DNA from: Bacteroidota bacterium
GTDB taxonomy: Bacteria > Bacteroidota > Bacteroidia > Flavobacteriales > Flavobacteriaceae
Direction: 5' to 3'
Length of the DNA stretch: 64,000 bases
Assembly (NCBI GenBank): GCA_018335575.1
Contig: JAGXRT010000035.1
Coordinates: forward strand, 1-64,000
The notes beneath the pieces are model-generated. The model worked only from the letters and a program-made list of their open reading frames with translations. It was not told where the DNA came from and searched no databases. Below are positions 25,131-34,565 of this stretch, in pieces. Both the position numbers and the translations under genes were made by a program. The first letter of the stretch is position 1; each line of letters starts with the position of its first letter.

Positions 25131-25598
25131 TTAGTTATTTGGAAGTTTTTTAAGCGAATCGTTATTTTTGTAGTCTAGTTGTACCCATCCGTTAGGTTGT
25201 AAATCTGCATTATAACTAGGAAAATAACCTGTTTGGTCTACTGCTTTTAAAAACGCTATTAGTTCTTCTTTTTCGGTTTCGCTAAAATTGTATTTTGGCA
25301 TTGATTTAACGCCACTGTTAATAAACCCCTTAATATAATTTTCGCCTTTTAAAGGATTTGAAGTGATGTTGGTTAAATCGGGCCCTAAATAACCACCTAA
25401 ACCATAAAGCTGATGACAGGTCCAGCAATTGTTTTCTTGCCATAAGGTTTGCCCTTTTAAAGCTTTCGCAGAAAGATTGGGGCCGGTATTTTCAGTTCCA
25501 ATAGAGTAAACAAAGTAATTGTAAATAATAAAGGTAAAAACCAACACTGAAATAATAACTCTGTTTCTATGTTTGTTTTCAAGTTTGGTAAGTTTCAT
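25131..25598 (-). CDS. NorC-like membrane-anchored cytochrome c
   Basis: Electron-donor subunit for the NorB-like protein. The 155-residue protein has one N-terminal membrane anchor (RVIISVLVFTFIIYNYFVYS near 13-32) and a single mono-heme domain. The heme motif CWTCH lies near 58-62 in the context GQTLWQENNCWTCHQLYG, and the probable axial Met is in SMPKYNF near 99-105. Length and layout match NorC. It precedes the NorB-like gene by 11 bases and has its own promoter upstream. Confidence 0.88.
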   Translation of the reverse strand: MKLTKLENKHRNRVIISVLVFTFIIYNYFVYSIGTENTGPNLSAKALKGQTLWQENNCWTCHQLYGLGGYLGPDLTNITSNPLKGENYIKGFINSGVKSMPKYNFSETEKEELIAFLKAVDQTGYFPSYNADLQPNGWVQLDYKNNDSLKKLPNN

Positions 25599-25623
25599 AA
25601 ATAAAGTGCTTAAAACACGATCA

Positions 25624-25652
25624 CAAAAATACTAGAAAATAAGTTACTTCAA
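25624..25652 (-). promoter_or_regulatory. Promoter of the NorCB-like operon
   Basis: Minus-strand TTG (25652-25650), 18-base spacer and TATTTTTG (25631-25624) fit the housekeeping consensus. The predicted start near 25617 leaves about 19 bases of leader. I see no NnrR/Fnr-type TTGAT palindrome here. Confidence 0.65.
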
Positions 25653-25712
25653 AATAATTAAACTGTTAAAATGTTAGAAACAAATGGTTATTTTAACATA
25701 TTATTTGTGTAA

Positions 25713-26477
25713 TTATAATTTTTCACAATACGGAAGTAATTCATTTTCAGTTAATCGAAACTGATTTATTTCTTTTTTAGAAAATGAAAGACTAAGGTTT
25801 ATTGGCGTTACTTTAAATCCAACATTTTCCAATCGATTAAAATAATCGAGTCCGTATATCCTGACATGATCGTATTGTCCAAAATGTTTTGCACGTTCAT
25901 TAGGATTTGTAATAGTAGAGTCTTCATAGGTTTTTTGCAAAGTTAAATCTTGCGGTACCTGAAAAATGCCATAACCGCCTTTTTTCATTATACGATACAA
26001 TTCTGACATGGCTTTTTGATCATCAACAATATGTTCTAACACATGGTTGCAAAAAACAACATCAAAGGTTTCATTTTCAAAAGGTAAATTAAGAATATCA
26101 GCTTTTACATCTGCAATTGGCGAGTGTAAATCGGCTGTTATATAATCTAAATTTGGTTGATTTTTAAAGATTTTAATAAAACATTGCTCAGGTGCAATAT
26201 GAAGTACTTTTTTAGGTGCTGAAAAAAAGTCGGTATTGTTTTTTAAAAACAACCACATCAACCGATGACGTTCTAGCGACAAACTGCTGGGAGATAAAAC
26301 ATTGTAACGTATTTTTCCATATCCGTAGGGTAAAAAATAACGGAAGCGTTTTCCGTCTATTGGATCTGTAAAACGATTTCCTTTTAGCAAGAATGCAATT
26401 ATAGGTCTTATAAACAAGCTAATTTTAATTAGCGTTGGACGCGGAAAAGAATTTAGAATTAATTTGGTTATGTTCAT
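25713..26477 (-). CDS. Class I SAM-dependent methyltransferase
   Basis: A 254-residue methyltransferase of the Methyltransf_11 type. The SAM-binding fold runs from about 88 (KKVLHIAPEQCF) through the acidic strand DYITADLHSP near 110-119, DILNLPFENETFDVVFCNHV near 126-145 and the helix LEHIVDDQKAMSELYRIM. The usual GxGxG loop is replaced by HIAPEQ, as in a subgroup of such enzymes that act on lipids or sugars. The N-terminal region has a hydrophobic stretch (IKISLFIRPIIAFLL) that may touch the membrane. It directly follows map, two bases apart. Substrate unknown. Confidence 0.85.
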   Translation of the reverse strand: MNITKLILNSFPRPTLIKISLFIRPIIAFLLKGNRFTDPIDGKRFRYFLPYGYGKIRYNVLSPSSLSLERHRLMWLFLKNNTDFFSAPKKVLHIAPEQCFIKIFKNQPNLDYITADLHSPIADVKADILNLPFENETFDVVFCNHVLEHIVDDQKAMSELYRIMKKGGYGIFQVPQDLTLQKTYEDSTITNPNERAKHFGQYDHVRIYGLDYFNRLENVGFKVTPINLSLSFSKKEINQFRLTENELLPYCEKL

Positions 26478-26479
26478 GT

Positions 26480-27286
26480 TTATTTTGCTCTAAACTCGTC
26501 TTCTTCATCACTAACAATTCCCAATGCATCGTACACGTATTTAAAAGTAGATAACAATTCTGGTTTTCCATTTACAATAGCTACATCATGTTCAAAATGG
26601 GCACTTGGTTTAAGATCAGCAGTTTTTATGGTCCAGCCATCTTTAAACTGAATTATTTTGTGAGTTCCCATATTAATCATGGGTTCAATAGCTACTACCA
26701 TACCTTCAGAAAATCGTTTACCACTTCCTCTTTTGCCGTAATTTGGCATTTCTGGTTCTTCGTGCATTTTTTTGCCCAATCCATGACCAACTAATTCGCG
26801 TACAACGCCATAGCCGTGTTTTTCGACATAATTTTGAATGGCATAGCCAACATCGCCAACCCTATTCCCAGATCTAAATTCGCGAATTCCTACATACAAA
26901 CTTTCCTTGGTAATTTGAAGCAGTTTTTTGGTTTCAGTTGCGACTTCGCCCACTTCAAAAGTATAAGCATGATCGCCATAAAAATCATTTTTTAAAACTC
27001 CGCAATCAATTGAAATGATATCTCCTTCTTTTAATGGTGTATTGGTAGGAATACCATGCACAATTTGTTCATTAGGGCTTGCGCATAAAGTGTTTGGAAA
27101 ACCATACATTCCGAGAAAGGCTGGAATTCCGCCATGATCGCGAATAAATTCTTCAGCTAGTTTATCCAAGTATAAAGTGTTGACTCCTGGTTTTATTTCT
27201 CTAGCCATTAATCCTAGGGTTTTTGAAACTAATAAAGCACTTTCGCGCATTAGTTCAATTTCTTCCAGTGATTTAAGTTTTATCAT
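26480..27286 (-). CDS. map: Methionine aminopeptidase, type I
   Basis: Removes the initiator methionine from nascent proteins. The 268-residue protein carries the five metal ligands in the usual order: the two Asp in IDCGVLKNDFYGD near 93-105, His in VGHGLGKKMHEEPEMPNYG near 167-185, Glu in IEPMINMG and Glu in HFEHDVAIV. I start at ATG 27286; the open frame reaches TTG 27307, but that codon lies inside the TAACTTTG promoter element, so it would not be in the mRNA. Confidence 0.95.
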   Translation of the reverse strand: MIKLKSLEEIELMRESALLVSKTLGLMAREIKPGVNTLYLDKLAEEFIRDHGGIPAFLGMYGFPNTLCASPNEQIVHGIPTNTPLKEGDIISIDCGVLKNDFYGDHAYTFEVGEVATETKKLLQITKESLYVGIREFRSGNRVGDVGYAIQNYVEKHGYGVVRELVGHGLGKKMHEEPEMPNYGKRGSGKRFSEGMVVAIEPMINMGTHKIIQFKDGWTIKTADLKPSAHFEHDVAIVNGKPELLSTFKYVYDALGIVSDEEDEFRAK

Positions 27287-27304
27287 AACATTGAAATCAG
27301 TTGA

Positions 27305-27312
27305 CAAAGTTA
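27305..27312 (-). promoter_or_regulatory. Minus-7 element of map
   Basis: Minus-strand TAACTTTG fits TAnnTTTG and lies about 19 bases before the chosen ATG. It fixes the start codon by overlapping the alternative TTG at 27307. Confidence 0.55.
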
Positions 27313-27390
27313 CATTAAAAAAAACAAAATATTTTGATGAAAAACATATGAAATTTTAAGGATAAATTTTTTTAAAGTATGTTTTGGTTG

Positions 27391-27398
27391 TAATTTTG
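27391..27398 (+). promoter_or_regulatory. Minus-7 element of the CoA-transferase gene
   Basis: TAATTTTGC fits TAnnTTTG, 28 bases before the ATG at 27426. The upstream -33 region lacks an obvious TTG. Confidence 0.5.
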
Positions 27399-27425
27399 CA
27401 TAAATTTTAAACATTTCAAATATAT

Positions 27426-28697
27426 ATGTATAAATCAGTTACGCCTCAAGAGGCAGTAAAAGTAATAAAATCGAATGACAGGGTTTACATTCAAGCGGCT
27501 GCTGCAGCACCTCAAGCGTTAATAAACGCAATGTCTGCACGACACGAAGAATTACGGAATGTTGAGGTTTGTCACCTTCATATTGAAGGAAATGCACCTT
27601 ATGCCGATCCGCAGTATAGAGAAAGTTTTCATGTTAATTCGTTCTTTATTGGTCCTAATGTTAGGCACACCATAAAAGCAGGAAACGGATCGTATACCCC
27701 TGTATTTTTAAGCGAAGTACCGCTTTTGTTTAAAAGAAATATTGTTAATATAGATGTTGCATTAATACAAGTTTCTCCGCCTGATAAACACGGATATTGT
27801 TCATTGGGAGTATCGGTTGAGGCAACGTTAGCAGCCATCGATAATGCTAAACATGTAATTGCTCAAATTAACCCAAGAATGCCAAGACTTCACGGAGAAG
27901 GAATTATTCATATTTCAGAACTAAATACTTTGGTAGAATATGAAGAGCCTATTCACGAACATTTAATGAGCAACCCTTCTGATATTGAAATTAAAATAGG
28001 TAATTATGTAGCTGAATTGATTGATGACAAAAGTACCTTACAAATGGGTATTGGAAGTATTCCAAATGCTGTGTTACGAAATTTAACCAATCATAAAAAC
28101 TTAGGGTTACATACTGAGATGTTTTCGGATGGCGTAATCGATTTGATATTAAATGATGTTATTAATGGAAACTTTAAAAAAGTAAGTCCGGGAAGAACGA
28201 TGGCCACTTTTTTAATGGGCTCTAAAAGATTGTATGAATATGTAGACGATAATCCGTTTATTGAATTACGTGCTTCCAATTATGTAAACGATGTTTCGGT
28301 AATTCGTAAAAATCCTAAAATGGTTGCGATAAATTCGGCCATTGAAGTAGATGTAACCGGACAAGTTTGTGCAGATTCTATAGGAACCAAAATGTACTCG
28401 GGTGTAGGTGGGCAAATGGATTTTATACGAGGCGCCTCTTTAAGTGAAGGTGGAAAAGCCATCATTGCATTACCATCTACAACGTCAAAAGGAATTAGCC
28501 GCATTGTTCCGTATTTAAAACAAGGAGCCGGTGTTGTAACTACACGCGCACATGTGCATTATGTAGTTACAGAAAATGGAGTGGCTAATTTATATGGTAA
28601 AACTATCAATCAACGTGTTAAGGAATTGGTAAAAATAGCACATCCAGACCATCAAGAAATGGTTGAAAAAGCCTATTTTGAAGCAACTAAAGGTTAA
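27426..28697 (+). CDS. Acetyl-CoA hydrolase/transferase family protein
   Basis: Class I CoA-transferase of the acetyl-CoA hydrolase/4-hydroxybutyrate CoA-transferase type, 423 residues, cytoplasmic. The substrate-binding loop GIGSIPNAVL is near 199-208, the catalytic Glu is in GLHTEMFSDG near 217-226, and the C-terminal domain contains VGGQMDFIRGA near 326-336 and SRIVPYL near 358-364. Flanking genes give no pathway hint, so the acyl group could be acetate, propionate or succinate. It stands alone between map (divergent) and a shared terminator. Confidence 0.9.
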   Translation: MYKSVTPQEAVKVIKSNDRVYIQAAAAAPQALINAMSARHEELRNVEVCHLHIEGNAPYADPQYRESFHVNSFFIGPNVRHTIKAGNGSYTPVFLSEVPLLFKRNIVNIDVALIQVSPPDKHGYCSLGVSVEATLAAIDNAKHVIAQINPRMPRLHGEGIIHISELNTLVEYEEPIHEHLMSNPSDIEIKIGNYVAELIDDKSTLQMGIGSIPNAVLRNLTNHKNLGLHTEMFSDGVIDLILNDVINGNFKKVSPGRTMATFLMGSKRLYEYVDDNPFIELRASNYVNDVSVIRKNPKMVAINSAIEVDVTGQVCADSIGTKMYSGVGGQMDFIRGASLSEGGKAIIALPSTTSKGISRIVPYLKQGAGVVTTRAHVHYVVTENGVANLYGKTINQRVKELVKIAHPDHQEMVEKAYFEATKG

Positions 28698-28710
28698 CAG
28701 AATTATAAAA

Positions 28711-28734
28711 AAAAGCCACTTTTAAGTGGCTTTT
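28711..28734. terminator. Bidirectional terminator
   Basis: AAAAGCCACTT and AAGTGGCTTTT form a strong stem with a T-run on one side and an A-run on the other, between the convergent CoA-transferase and thioredoxin-like genes. Confidence 0.85.
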
Positions 28735-28735
28735 T

Positions 28736-29263
28736 TTATTCTTGATATGAATGTTTATAAGGTTGACCGCTTGCGATTTTCAAAAAATCAGCTTCCATAG
28801 TTTCTCTTGGATATTCTACAAAGCGCCCAATTTCTTTATTGTTTCTAAATAAAATTATGGTAGGAACCCGTTGAATGTCAAATCCTTGTTGATCATTGTC
28901 TGGAGTCGATTTTTTTCTGTCTACAGTAATTAACTCAACATTTTTTTCATCGTATTGTAAAGCATCGATTACTTTGTAAAATTGAGGCGTAGCAACTTTA
29001 CTATCACCACACCAAGTGCCTAAAAATACTTTTATTTTAACGTCTTTCATATGAGGTTTTAATTGCGCAATAACAGTTTCATCTACTTGGTAATCTTTAT
29101 AAAACATATCAAACCATGCATTGAAAGGGGCTTCTTGTAACATGGATCTGTTGGCAATACCAACCAAGTTTCCATCAATTAATTGAGCATTTACTTTTTT
29201 TTGTTGGGCATTACAACTTGAAAATACCATAAGTACAGCGATTAAAATTAACGAGTGTTTCAT
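28736..29263 (-). CDS. Thioredoxin-family lipoprotein with a single active-site cysteine
   Basis: A 175-residue exported protein with a lipobox (LMVFSSC, Cys17) and a thioredoxin fold from about 70. The active-site region reads GTWCGDSKVATPQF near 82-95, so the second cysteine of CxxC is Ser. The cis-proline motif RVPTIILF is intact near 132-139. Without the second cysteine it cannot cycle as a normal dithiol oxidoreductase, and may act by mixed disulfides or as a binding protein. It follows gpmI by ten bases. Confidence 0.85.
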   Translation of the reverse strand: MKHSLILIAVLMVFSSCNAQQKKVNAQLIDGNLVGIANRSMLQEAPFNAWFDMFYKDYQVDETVIAQLKPHMKDVKIKVFLGTWCGDSKVATPQFYKVIDALQYDEKNVELITVDRKKSTPDNDQQGFDIQRVPTIILFRNNKEIGRFVEYPRETMEADFLKIASGQPYKHSYQE

Positions 29264-29273
29264 TTTTAAAAAA

Positions 29274-30791
29274 TTAAACTAATGATTCTTGATTCATAAT
29301 TGGTGGCTTTTCAACTCCCATCAGTTTTAAAATGGTTGGCGCCACATCTGCTAAGATACCATTTTTAATAGATTTTAAATCGTTGTCAATTAAAATAATT
29401 GGTACCGGATTTGTAGTATGTGCCGTATTAGGCGTTCCGTCTTCATTAATCATAGTTTCGCAATTTCCGTGATCTGCTATAATAATTGTGGAATAATTGT
29501 TTTTATTTGCAGCATCTACAATTTCCTGAACACAAGCATCAACGGTTTCACAAGCCTTGATAGCCGCATTTAAATCGCCGGTATGGCCTACCATATCACC
29601 ATTAGCAAAGTTAAGACAGATAAAATCTGCCGATTGTTGATTGATTTCAGGAATGATGGCATCTTTTATTTCGTAAGCACTCATTTCTGGCTGTAAATCA
29701 TAGGTAGCTACTTTTGGCGATGGGCACAAAATGCGTTTTTCGCCAATAAACTCTTTTTCTCTTCCACCAGAAAAGAAAAAAGTGACATGCGGATACTTTT
29801 CTGTTTCGGCTATTCTGATTTGAGATTTATTGTTTTTCTCTAGTACTTCACCTAAAGTTTCAGTTAAGTTATCTTTTTCGTATACCACTTTAATATTTTC
29901 AAAAGTTTCATCATAATTAGTTAAAGTAACATAGTACAAAGGCATTTTTTGCATGCCATACTCTTTGAAATCTTTTTGCGATAAAACTTCTGTTAATTCA
30001 CGACCTCTGTCTGTTCTGAAGTTATAGAAAATAATAACATCCTCAGGTTTTATAGTTGCCAGTGGGTCGTGTTTTTCATCAACCATCACTATAGGTTTAA
30101 TAAACTCATCAGTAACGCCATTAGCATAGCATTTTTGTAACGATTCTACAGCGTCGAAACTAGCTTCCCCAATACCATTAACTAATAAATCGTACGCCTC
30201 TTTAACACGTTCCCAGCGTTTATCTCTGTCCATTGCAAAGTAACGACCTACTACGGAAGCTAATTTTCCAGTAGTTGATTGCATATACGATTCGATTTCC
30301 TTTATAAATCCAATTCCTGATTTTGGATCCACATCACGTCCATCCATAAAAGCATGTACAAACACATCGGTTAATTGATGATGTTGACAAATATCAAGCA
30401 ATCCTTTTAAATGATTAATATGAGAGTGAACGCCTCCATTAGACAACAATCCCAATAAGTGCACTTTTTTATGATTCGATTTTGCATAGTTTAGGGCATC
30501 AACCAACACCTGTTCTTGTTGAAGTGTTTTATTTTCAACGGCTAAATTTATTTTTACAAAATCTTGGTAAACAATTCGACCGGCTCCTAAGTTCATATGA
30601 CCAACTTCGCTGTTTCCCATTTGACCTTCAGGTAAACCAACGTGTAAGCCGTCAGTGCGAAGCTGTGCATTTGGATATTTTGTATACAAAGAATCTATAA
30701 ATGGAGTTTTGGCTAAATCAACCGCAGAAACTTTTGGATTGGGAGCTTTTCCCCATCCGTCTAATATCATTAAAAGGACTTTTTTATTCAT
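29274..30791 (-). CDS. gpmI: 2,3-bisphosphoglycerate-independent phosphoglycerate mutase
   Basis: Glycolytic interconversion of 3- and 2-phosphoglycerate, Mn-dependent. The 505-residue protein begins MNKKVLLMILDGWGKAPNPK, holding the first metal ligands, and the phosphoserine nucleophile is in GQMGNSEVGHMNLGAGR near 55-71. Later metal ligands are seen in VDACVQ, ADHGNCE and TAHTTNPVPI. Length is normal for the alkaline-phosphatase superfamily mutase. A TATCTTTG element at 30818-30825 lies just upstream. Confidence 0.96.
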   Translation of the reverse strand: MNKKVLLMILDGWGKAPNPKVSAVDLAKTPFIDSLYTKYPNAQLRTDGLHVGLPEGQMGNSEVGHMNLGAGRIVYQDFVKINLAVENKTLQQEQVLVDALNYAKSNHKKVHLLGLLSNGGVHSHINHLKGLLDICQHHQLTDVFVHAFMDGRDVDPKSGIGFIKEIESYMQSTTGKLASVVGRYFAMDRDKRWERVKEAYDLLVNGIGEASFDAVESLQKCYANGVTDEFIKPIVMVDEKHDPLATIKPEDVIIFYNFRTDRGRELTEVLSQKDFKEYGMQKMPLYYVTLTNYDETFENIKVVYEKDNLTETLGEVLEKNNKSQIRIAETEKYPHVTFFFSGGREKEFIGEKRILCPSPKVATYDLQPEMSAYEIKDAIIPEINQQSADFICLNFANGDMVGHTGDLNAAIKACETVDACVQEIVDAANKNNYSTIIIADHGNCETMINEDGTPNTAHTTNPVPIILIDNDLKSIKNGILADVAPTILKLMGVEKPPIMNQESLV

Positions 30792-30817
30792 TTTTATGGT
30801 GTGAAATTAATTCGGTG

Positions 30818-30825
30818 CAAAGATA
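30818..30825 (-). promoter_or_regulatory. Minus-7 element of gpmI
   Basis: Minus-strand TATCTTTGC fits TAnnTTTG, with about 20 bases of leader before the gpmI ATG at 30791. Confidence 0.5.
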
Positions 30826-30876
30826 AAACCGAAAATAGTATTGGCGTAGTTTTTAGCTAAATAATTAACGAAAACG

Positions 30877-31818
30877 TTAGAATTGGATACCGTATTTTAA
30901 AGCTAATTCGGCCTTCTTCTGATTTAAGTTTTTTAAAAATTGCTGATGTTTTTCAGTGTTTTCATTAAAAGGCCTGTGCATTAGTCCCTTTTGAATTGCT
31001 CCCACTTCATCCATGACAGGAAGTAACTTATCATCAATCCAACATTTTTTAAACTTTTCCCAGATATAGTTTACTGCTAATTCGTTGGGGTGAATTAAAT
31101 CATCTTTATAAAACCGATAATCGCGTAAATCATCCATCATAATTTCAAAAGACGGAAAGTAATAGCAGTTTTTAGAAGTTATAATTTTATGAATTGCCGT
31201 TAATAAAAGTGCTTTACTATGACTGTTTTCAGCTATTCCATTGCTCAAATGCCTAACCGGACTTACTGTAAAAATAAGCTGAATTTCAGGATTAAATTGA
31301 GAGATTAACGCAATAATATTTTGTAAACTTTGTTCAATATCATTAGATGTTAGCAATCGTTTATTAAATTTTTTTTGCGAAATTTTATGGCAATTGGCAA
31401 CGGTTTTGTTAGTATCTAAAAAATCGTAAACCCAAGCTGTTCCTAGCGAAATAACAACATGTGTAGCTTTTTTTAACGATTCAAAAGCAATTGAATTAGC
31501 ATTATTTATGGTCTGTAAAATAACATCTGTATTTTCAGAAGTTAATTTAGAATGATGACTGAAACTTTGCCATAAATCATTATGAAAATACAAGTCTTCC
31601 TGAGTGTAAATTTTTTTATTTAAAATTTCACTAAGGGCATTTTCAATGGCTAAAGGATGAAATAAAATTCCGTACGGATTTAACAAATAGTTAAATCGGT
31701 AATATGCTAATTTTGTACTAATATTTTCGGCAAAACACGAACCAAATAACACTAAATTGGAATCGTAATTTATTAAATATGATTCTTTATTTAGTTGTAT
31801 TTCAGTTCGTAATTTCAT
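30877..31818 (-). CDS. GSCFA-domain protein (SGNH hydrolase-like)
   Basis: A 313-residue protein of the GSCFA family, found mainly in Bacteroidota and related to SGNH/GDSL esterases. The name-giving motif GSCFAENIS is near residues 27-35 and holds the presumed serine nucleophile, and later blocks include VVISLGTAWVYDF near 122-134, LIFTVSPVRHLSNG near 179-192 and DLIHPNELAVNYIW near 241-254, which supplies the Asp-x-x-His pair. The substrate is unknown; surface sugar deacylation is a guess. It begins directly after the alaS stop codon. Confidence 0.88.
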   Translation of the reverse strand: MKLRTEIQLNKESYLINYDSNLVLFGSCFAENISTKLAYYRFNYLLNPYGILFHPLAIENALSEILNKKIYTQEDLYFHNDLWQSFSHHSKLTSENTDVILQTINNANSIAFESLKKATHVVISLGTAWVYDFLDTNKTVANCHKISQKKFNKRLLTSNDIEQSLQNIIALISQFNPEIQLIFTVSPVRHLSNGIAENSHSKALLLTAIHKIITSKNCYYFPSFEIMMDDLRDYRFYKDDLIHPNELAVNYIWEKFKKCWIDDKLLPVMDEVGAIQKGLMHRPFNENTEKHQQFLKNLNQKKAELALKYGIQF

Positions 31819-34428
31819 TTACAAATTGCTTTTGGCTTGTTGCAATGCTTGGTTTATTCCTTCTGGATTCTTCCCTCCGGCTGTAGCAAAAAATGGTTGA
31901 CCACCGCCACCGCCGTTAATAAATTTACCTAATTCACGTACAATTTTTGAGGCATCCAATCCTCTTTCCTCTACCAAATTTTTAGCAATGGAAACAGTTA
32001 ATGAAGGTTTATCTCCGAAATTGCTTCCAGCAATAAAGAATAAATTTGGTACTTGATCTTGTAGTTCAAAAGTTAAGCCTTTAAGGGTGTTTGGGTCTAA
32101 ATCAACCGTAGCTCCAATAAAATTAATTCCATTAATTATTTCAATCTTAGCAATTAAATCTTGTTTTAAGTTGCTTGCTTTTTCTTTGAATAACTGTTCA
32201 ACTTGTTTTTTAAGCAAGATGTTTTCTTCCTGTAGTGATTCTATTGCTTTTAATGTATCAGGTGCATTTTTAAGTTGAAGTTTAATTTGATTTAATTCTG
32301 CTTCATTCGACAAGAAAAAGTTCTTAGCTTCAGCGCTTGTTATCGCTTCAATTCTTCTCATGCCAGCTGCAATAGCAGTTTCTGTGGTAATTTTAAAATA
32401 CCATATATCAGCAGTATTTTGAACGTGAGTTCCTCCACATAATTCAATTGAATCTCCAAATTCTATTGTTCTAACTTCATCACCATATTTTTCACCAAAA
32501 AGTGCCATTGCTCCTTTATTCATCGCTTCTTTGATAGGTAATTTTCTGTTTTCTTCTAAATCAATTTTCGCTTGTATTTTATCATTTACAAATTGCTCTA
32601 CAGCTAAAACCTCTTCAGTAGTTAACTTAGAAAAGTGTGAAAAGTCGAAACGTAAATTTTTTGGACCAACTGCTGACCCTTTTTGCTCTACATGCGTACC
32701 TAATACAGCTCGTAGTGCTTGATGCAATAAATGTGTAGCCGTGTGATTGGCCATAGTTTTGGTTCGTGCAATTTTATCTACACTCAAAATAAATGTATCT
32801 TCAAGAGCAGAAGGTAATTCTTTAGTAAAGTGGATAATTAAATTGTTTTCTTTTTTAGTATCAATAACACTTATTGTTTTACCTAAGGCATTTTTAAGAA
32901 TTCCAACATCACCAACTTGTCCACCGCCTTCTGGGTAAAACGGAGTTTTGTTAAATACTAATTGAAATAAAGTTCCGTCTTTTTTAGAGTTAACTTTTCT
33001 ATAACGAACCAGTTGAGCAACTTCTTCAAGAGAATCATATCCAACAAACCCAATGGGCTCATCATTGCTTAATAAAACCCAATCATCGGTATCTACTTCT
33101 GCGGCTGCTCTGGAGCGCGATTTTTGTTTTTCCATTTCAACAGCAAAACCTTCTTCGTCTAAAAGCAAGCCTTTTTCTCTTAAAATGAGCGCAGTTAAAT
33201 CGATTGGAAAACCAAAAGTATCGTACAATTCAAATGCCTTTTTACCTTCCAAGGTGTTACTTTTCATTTCAGAAATGAGGTTGTCTAACAATACCAAACC
33301 TTGTCCTAGAGTTCTTAAGAATGAATTTTCTTCTTCCTGAATAACGCGTGCTATTAAGGTTTTCTGATGATTTAGTTCAGGGAAAGCTGTTCCCATTTGG
33401 TTACTTAAAACTTCAACAAGTTTATGAATAAATGCTTCTTTTTGATTTAAGAATGTAAAACCGTAACGGATGGCGCGTCTTAATATTCTTCTAATTACGT
33501 AACCTGCTCCAGTGTTGGATGGCAATTGACCATCGGCAATTGAAAAAGACACGGCTCTAATATGATCTGCAATTACACGGATAGCGATATCGGTTTGTGC
33601 TGATTTTCCGTATGTAGAATCAGTAATTCTAACAATCTCCTGAATTAAAGGTTGGAAAACATCAGTATCGTAATTTGATTTTTTTCCTTGCAACGCCATA
33701 CATAATCGCTCAAATCCCATGCCTGTATCTACGTGTTGTTCGGGTAGTTTTTCTAAAGAACCATCGGCTTTACGATTAAATTCCATAAAAACTAAGTTCC
33801 AAATTTCTACCACCTGAGGATGATCATTATTAACCAAATCTTTTCCTGCTACTTTTGCTTTTTCTTCCTCCGAACGTAAATCTATATGGATTTCAGAACA
33901 CGGACCACATGGACCCTGATTGCCCATTTCCCAGAAATTATCTTTCTTATTACCTAAAATGATTCGGTCTTCTGGAACTATTTGCTTCCATAAATCATAA
34001 GCATCTTGATCAAAGGACAGGTTTTCATCCTTATAGCCCTCAAAAACTGAAACATATAAATTGTTTTTATCTAGTTTATAAACTTCCGTCAACAATTCCC
34101 ACGCCCATTCGATAGCTTCCTTTTTAAAATAATCTCCAAAACTCCAGTTGCCTAACATTTCAAACATGGTATGGTGGTAAGTATCAATACCAACTTCTTC
34201 CAAATCATTGTGTTTACCAGATACTCTTAAACATTTTTGTGTATCAGCTATGCGTTTTACCTCGGCAAATTTCTGGCCTAAAAAGAATTCTTTAAACTGA
34301 TTCATGCCGGCATTGGTAAACATTAAGGTAGGGTCATCTTTGATAACCATTGGAGCCGATGCAACTATTTTATGTTGTTTAGATAGGAAAAAATCTAAAA
34401 ATTGTTGTCTGATTTCTTGTGATGTCAT
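31819..34428 (-). CDS. alaS: Alanine-tRNA ligase
   Basis: Charges tRNA-Ala; 869 residues, full length. The class II core starts [19 protein letters not shown] and includes [15 protein letters not shown] and [16 protein letters not shown]-like motif 1 and 2 blocks. The editing domain has the zinc-type [12 protein letters not shown] and IELCGGTH motifs, and the C-Ala domain ends with a poly-Gly run ([17 protein letters not shown]) typical of the family. The GSCFA gene follows without a gap, so the two are likely on one transcript. Confidence 0.97.
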   Translation of the reverse strand: MTSQEIRQQFLDFFLSKQHKIVASAPMVIKDDPTLMFTNAGMNQFKEFFLGQKFAEVKRIADTQKCLRVSGKHNDLEEVGIDTYHHTMFEMLGNWSFGDYFKKEAIEWAWELLTEVYKLDKNNLYVSVFEGYKDENLSFDQDAYDLWKQIVPEDRIILGNKKDNFWEMGNQGPCGPCSEIHIDLRSEEEKAKVAGKDLVNNDHPQVVEIWNLVFMEFNRKADGSLEKLPEQHVDTGMGFERLCMALQGKKSNYDTDVFQPLIQEIVRITDSTYGKSAQTDIAIRVIADHIRAVSFSIADGQLPSNTGAGYVIRRILRRAIRYGFTFLNQKEAFIHKLVEVLSNQMGTAFPELNHQKTLIARVIQEEENSFLRTLGQGLVLLDNLISEMKSNTLEGKKAFELYDTFGFPIDLTALILREKGLLLDEEGFAVEMEKQKSRSRAAAEVDTDDWVLLSNDEPIGFVGYDSLEEVAQLVRYRKVNSKKDGTLFQLVFNKTPFYPEGGGQVGDVGILKNALGKTISVIDTKKENNLIIHFTKELPSALEDTFILSVDKIARTKTMANHTATHLLHQALRAVLGTHVEQKGSAVGPKNLRFDFSHFSKLTTEEVLAVEQFVNDKIQAKIDLEENRKLPIKEAMNKGAMALFGEKYGDEVRTIEFGDSIELCGGTHVQNTADIWYFKITTETAIAAGMRRIEAITSAEAKNFFLSNEAELNQIKLQLKNAPDTLKAIESLQEENILLKKQVEQLFKEKASNLKQDLIAKIEIINGINFIGATVDLDPNTLKGLTFELQDQVPNLFFIAGSNFGDKPSLTVSIAKNLVEERGLDASKIVRELGKFINGGGGGQPFFATAGGKNPEGINQALQQAKSNL

Positions 34429-34565
34429 ATACTTTTTAATAAAAATCTAACACTTGTTAGGGAAGTTAAGTTGGAAAACATTTTGTATTTTTGTTTGCCA
34501 ACATACTAAAAATGGCCCAAAAGAGTTAAACACTTTAGGTGCAAAAATAGTATATTTTTAGGATT

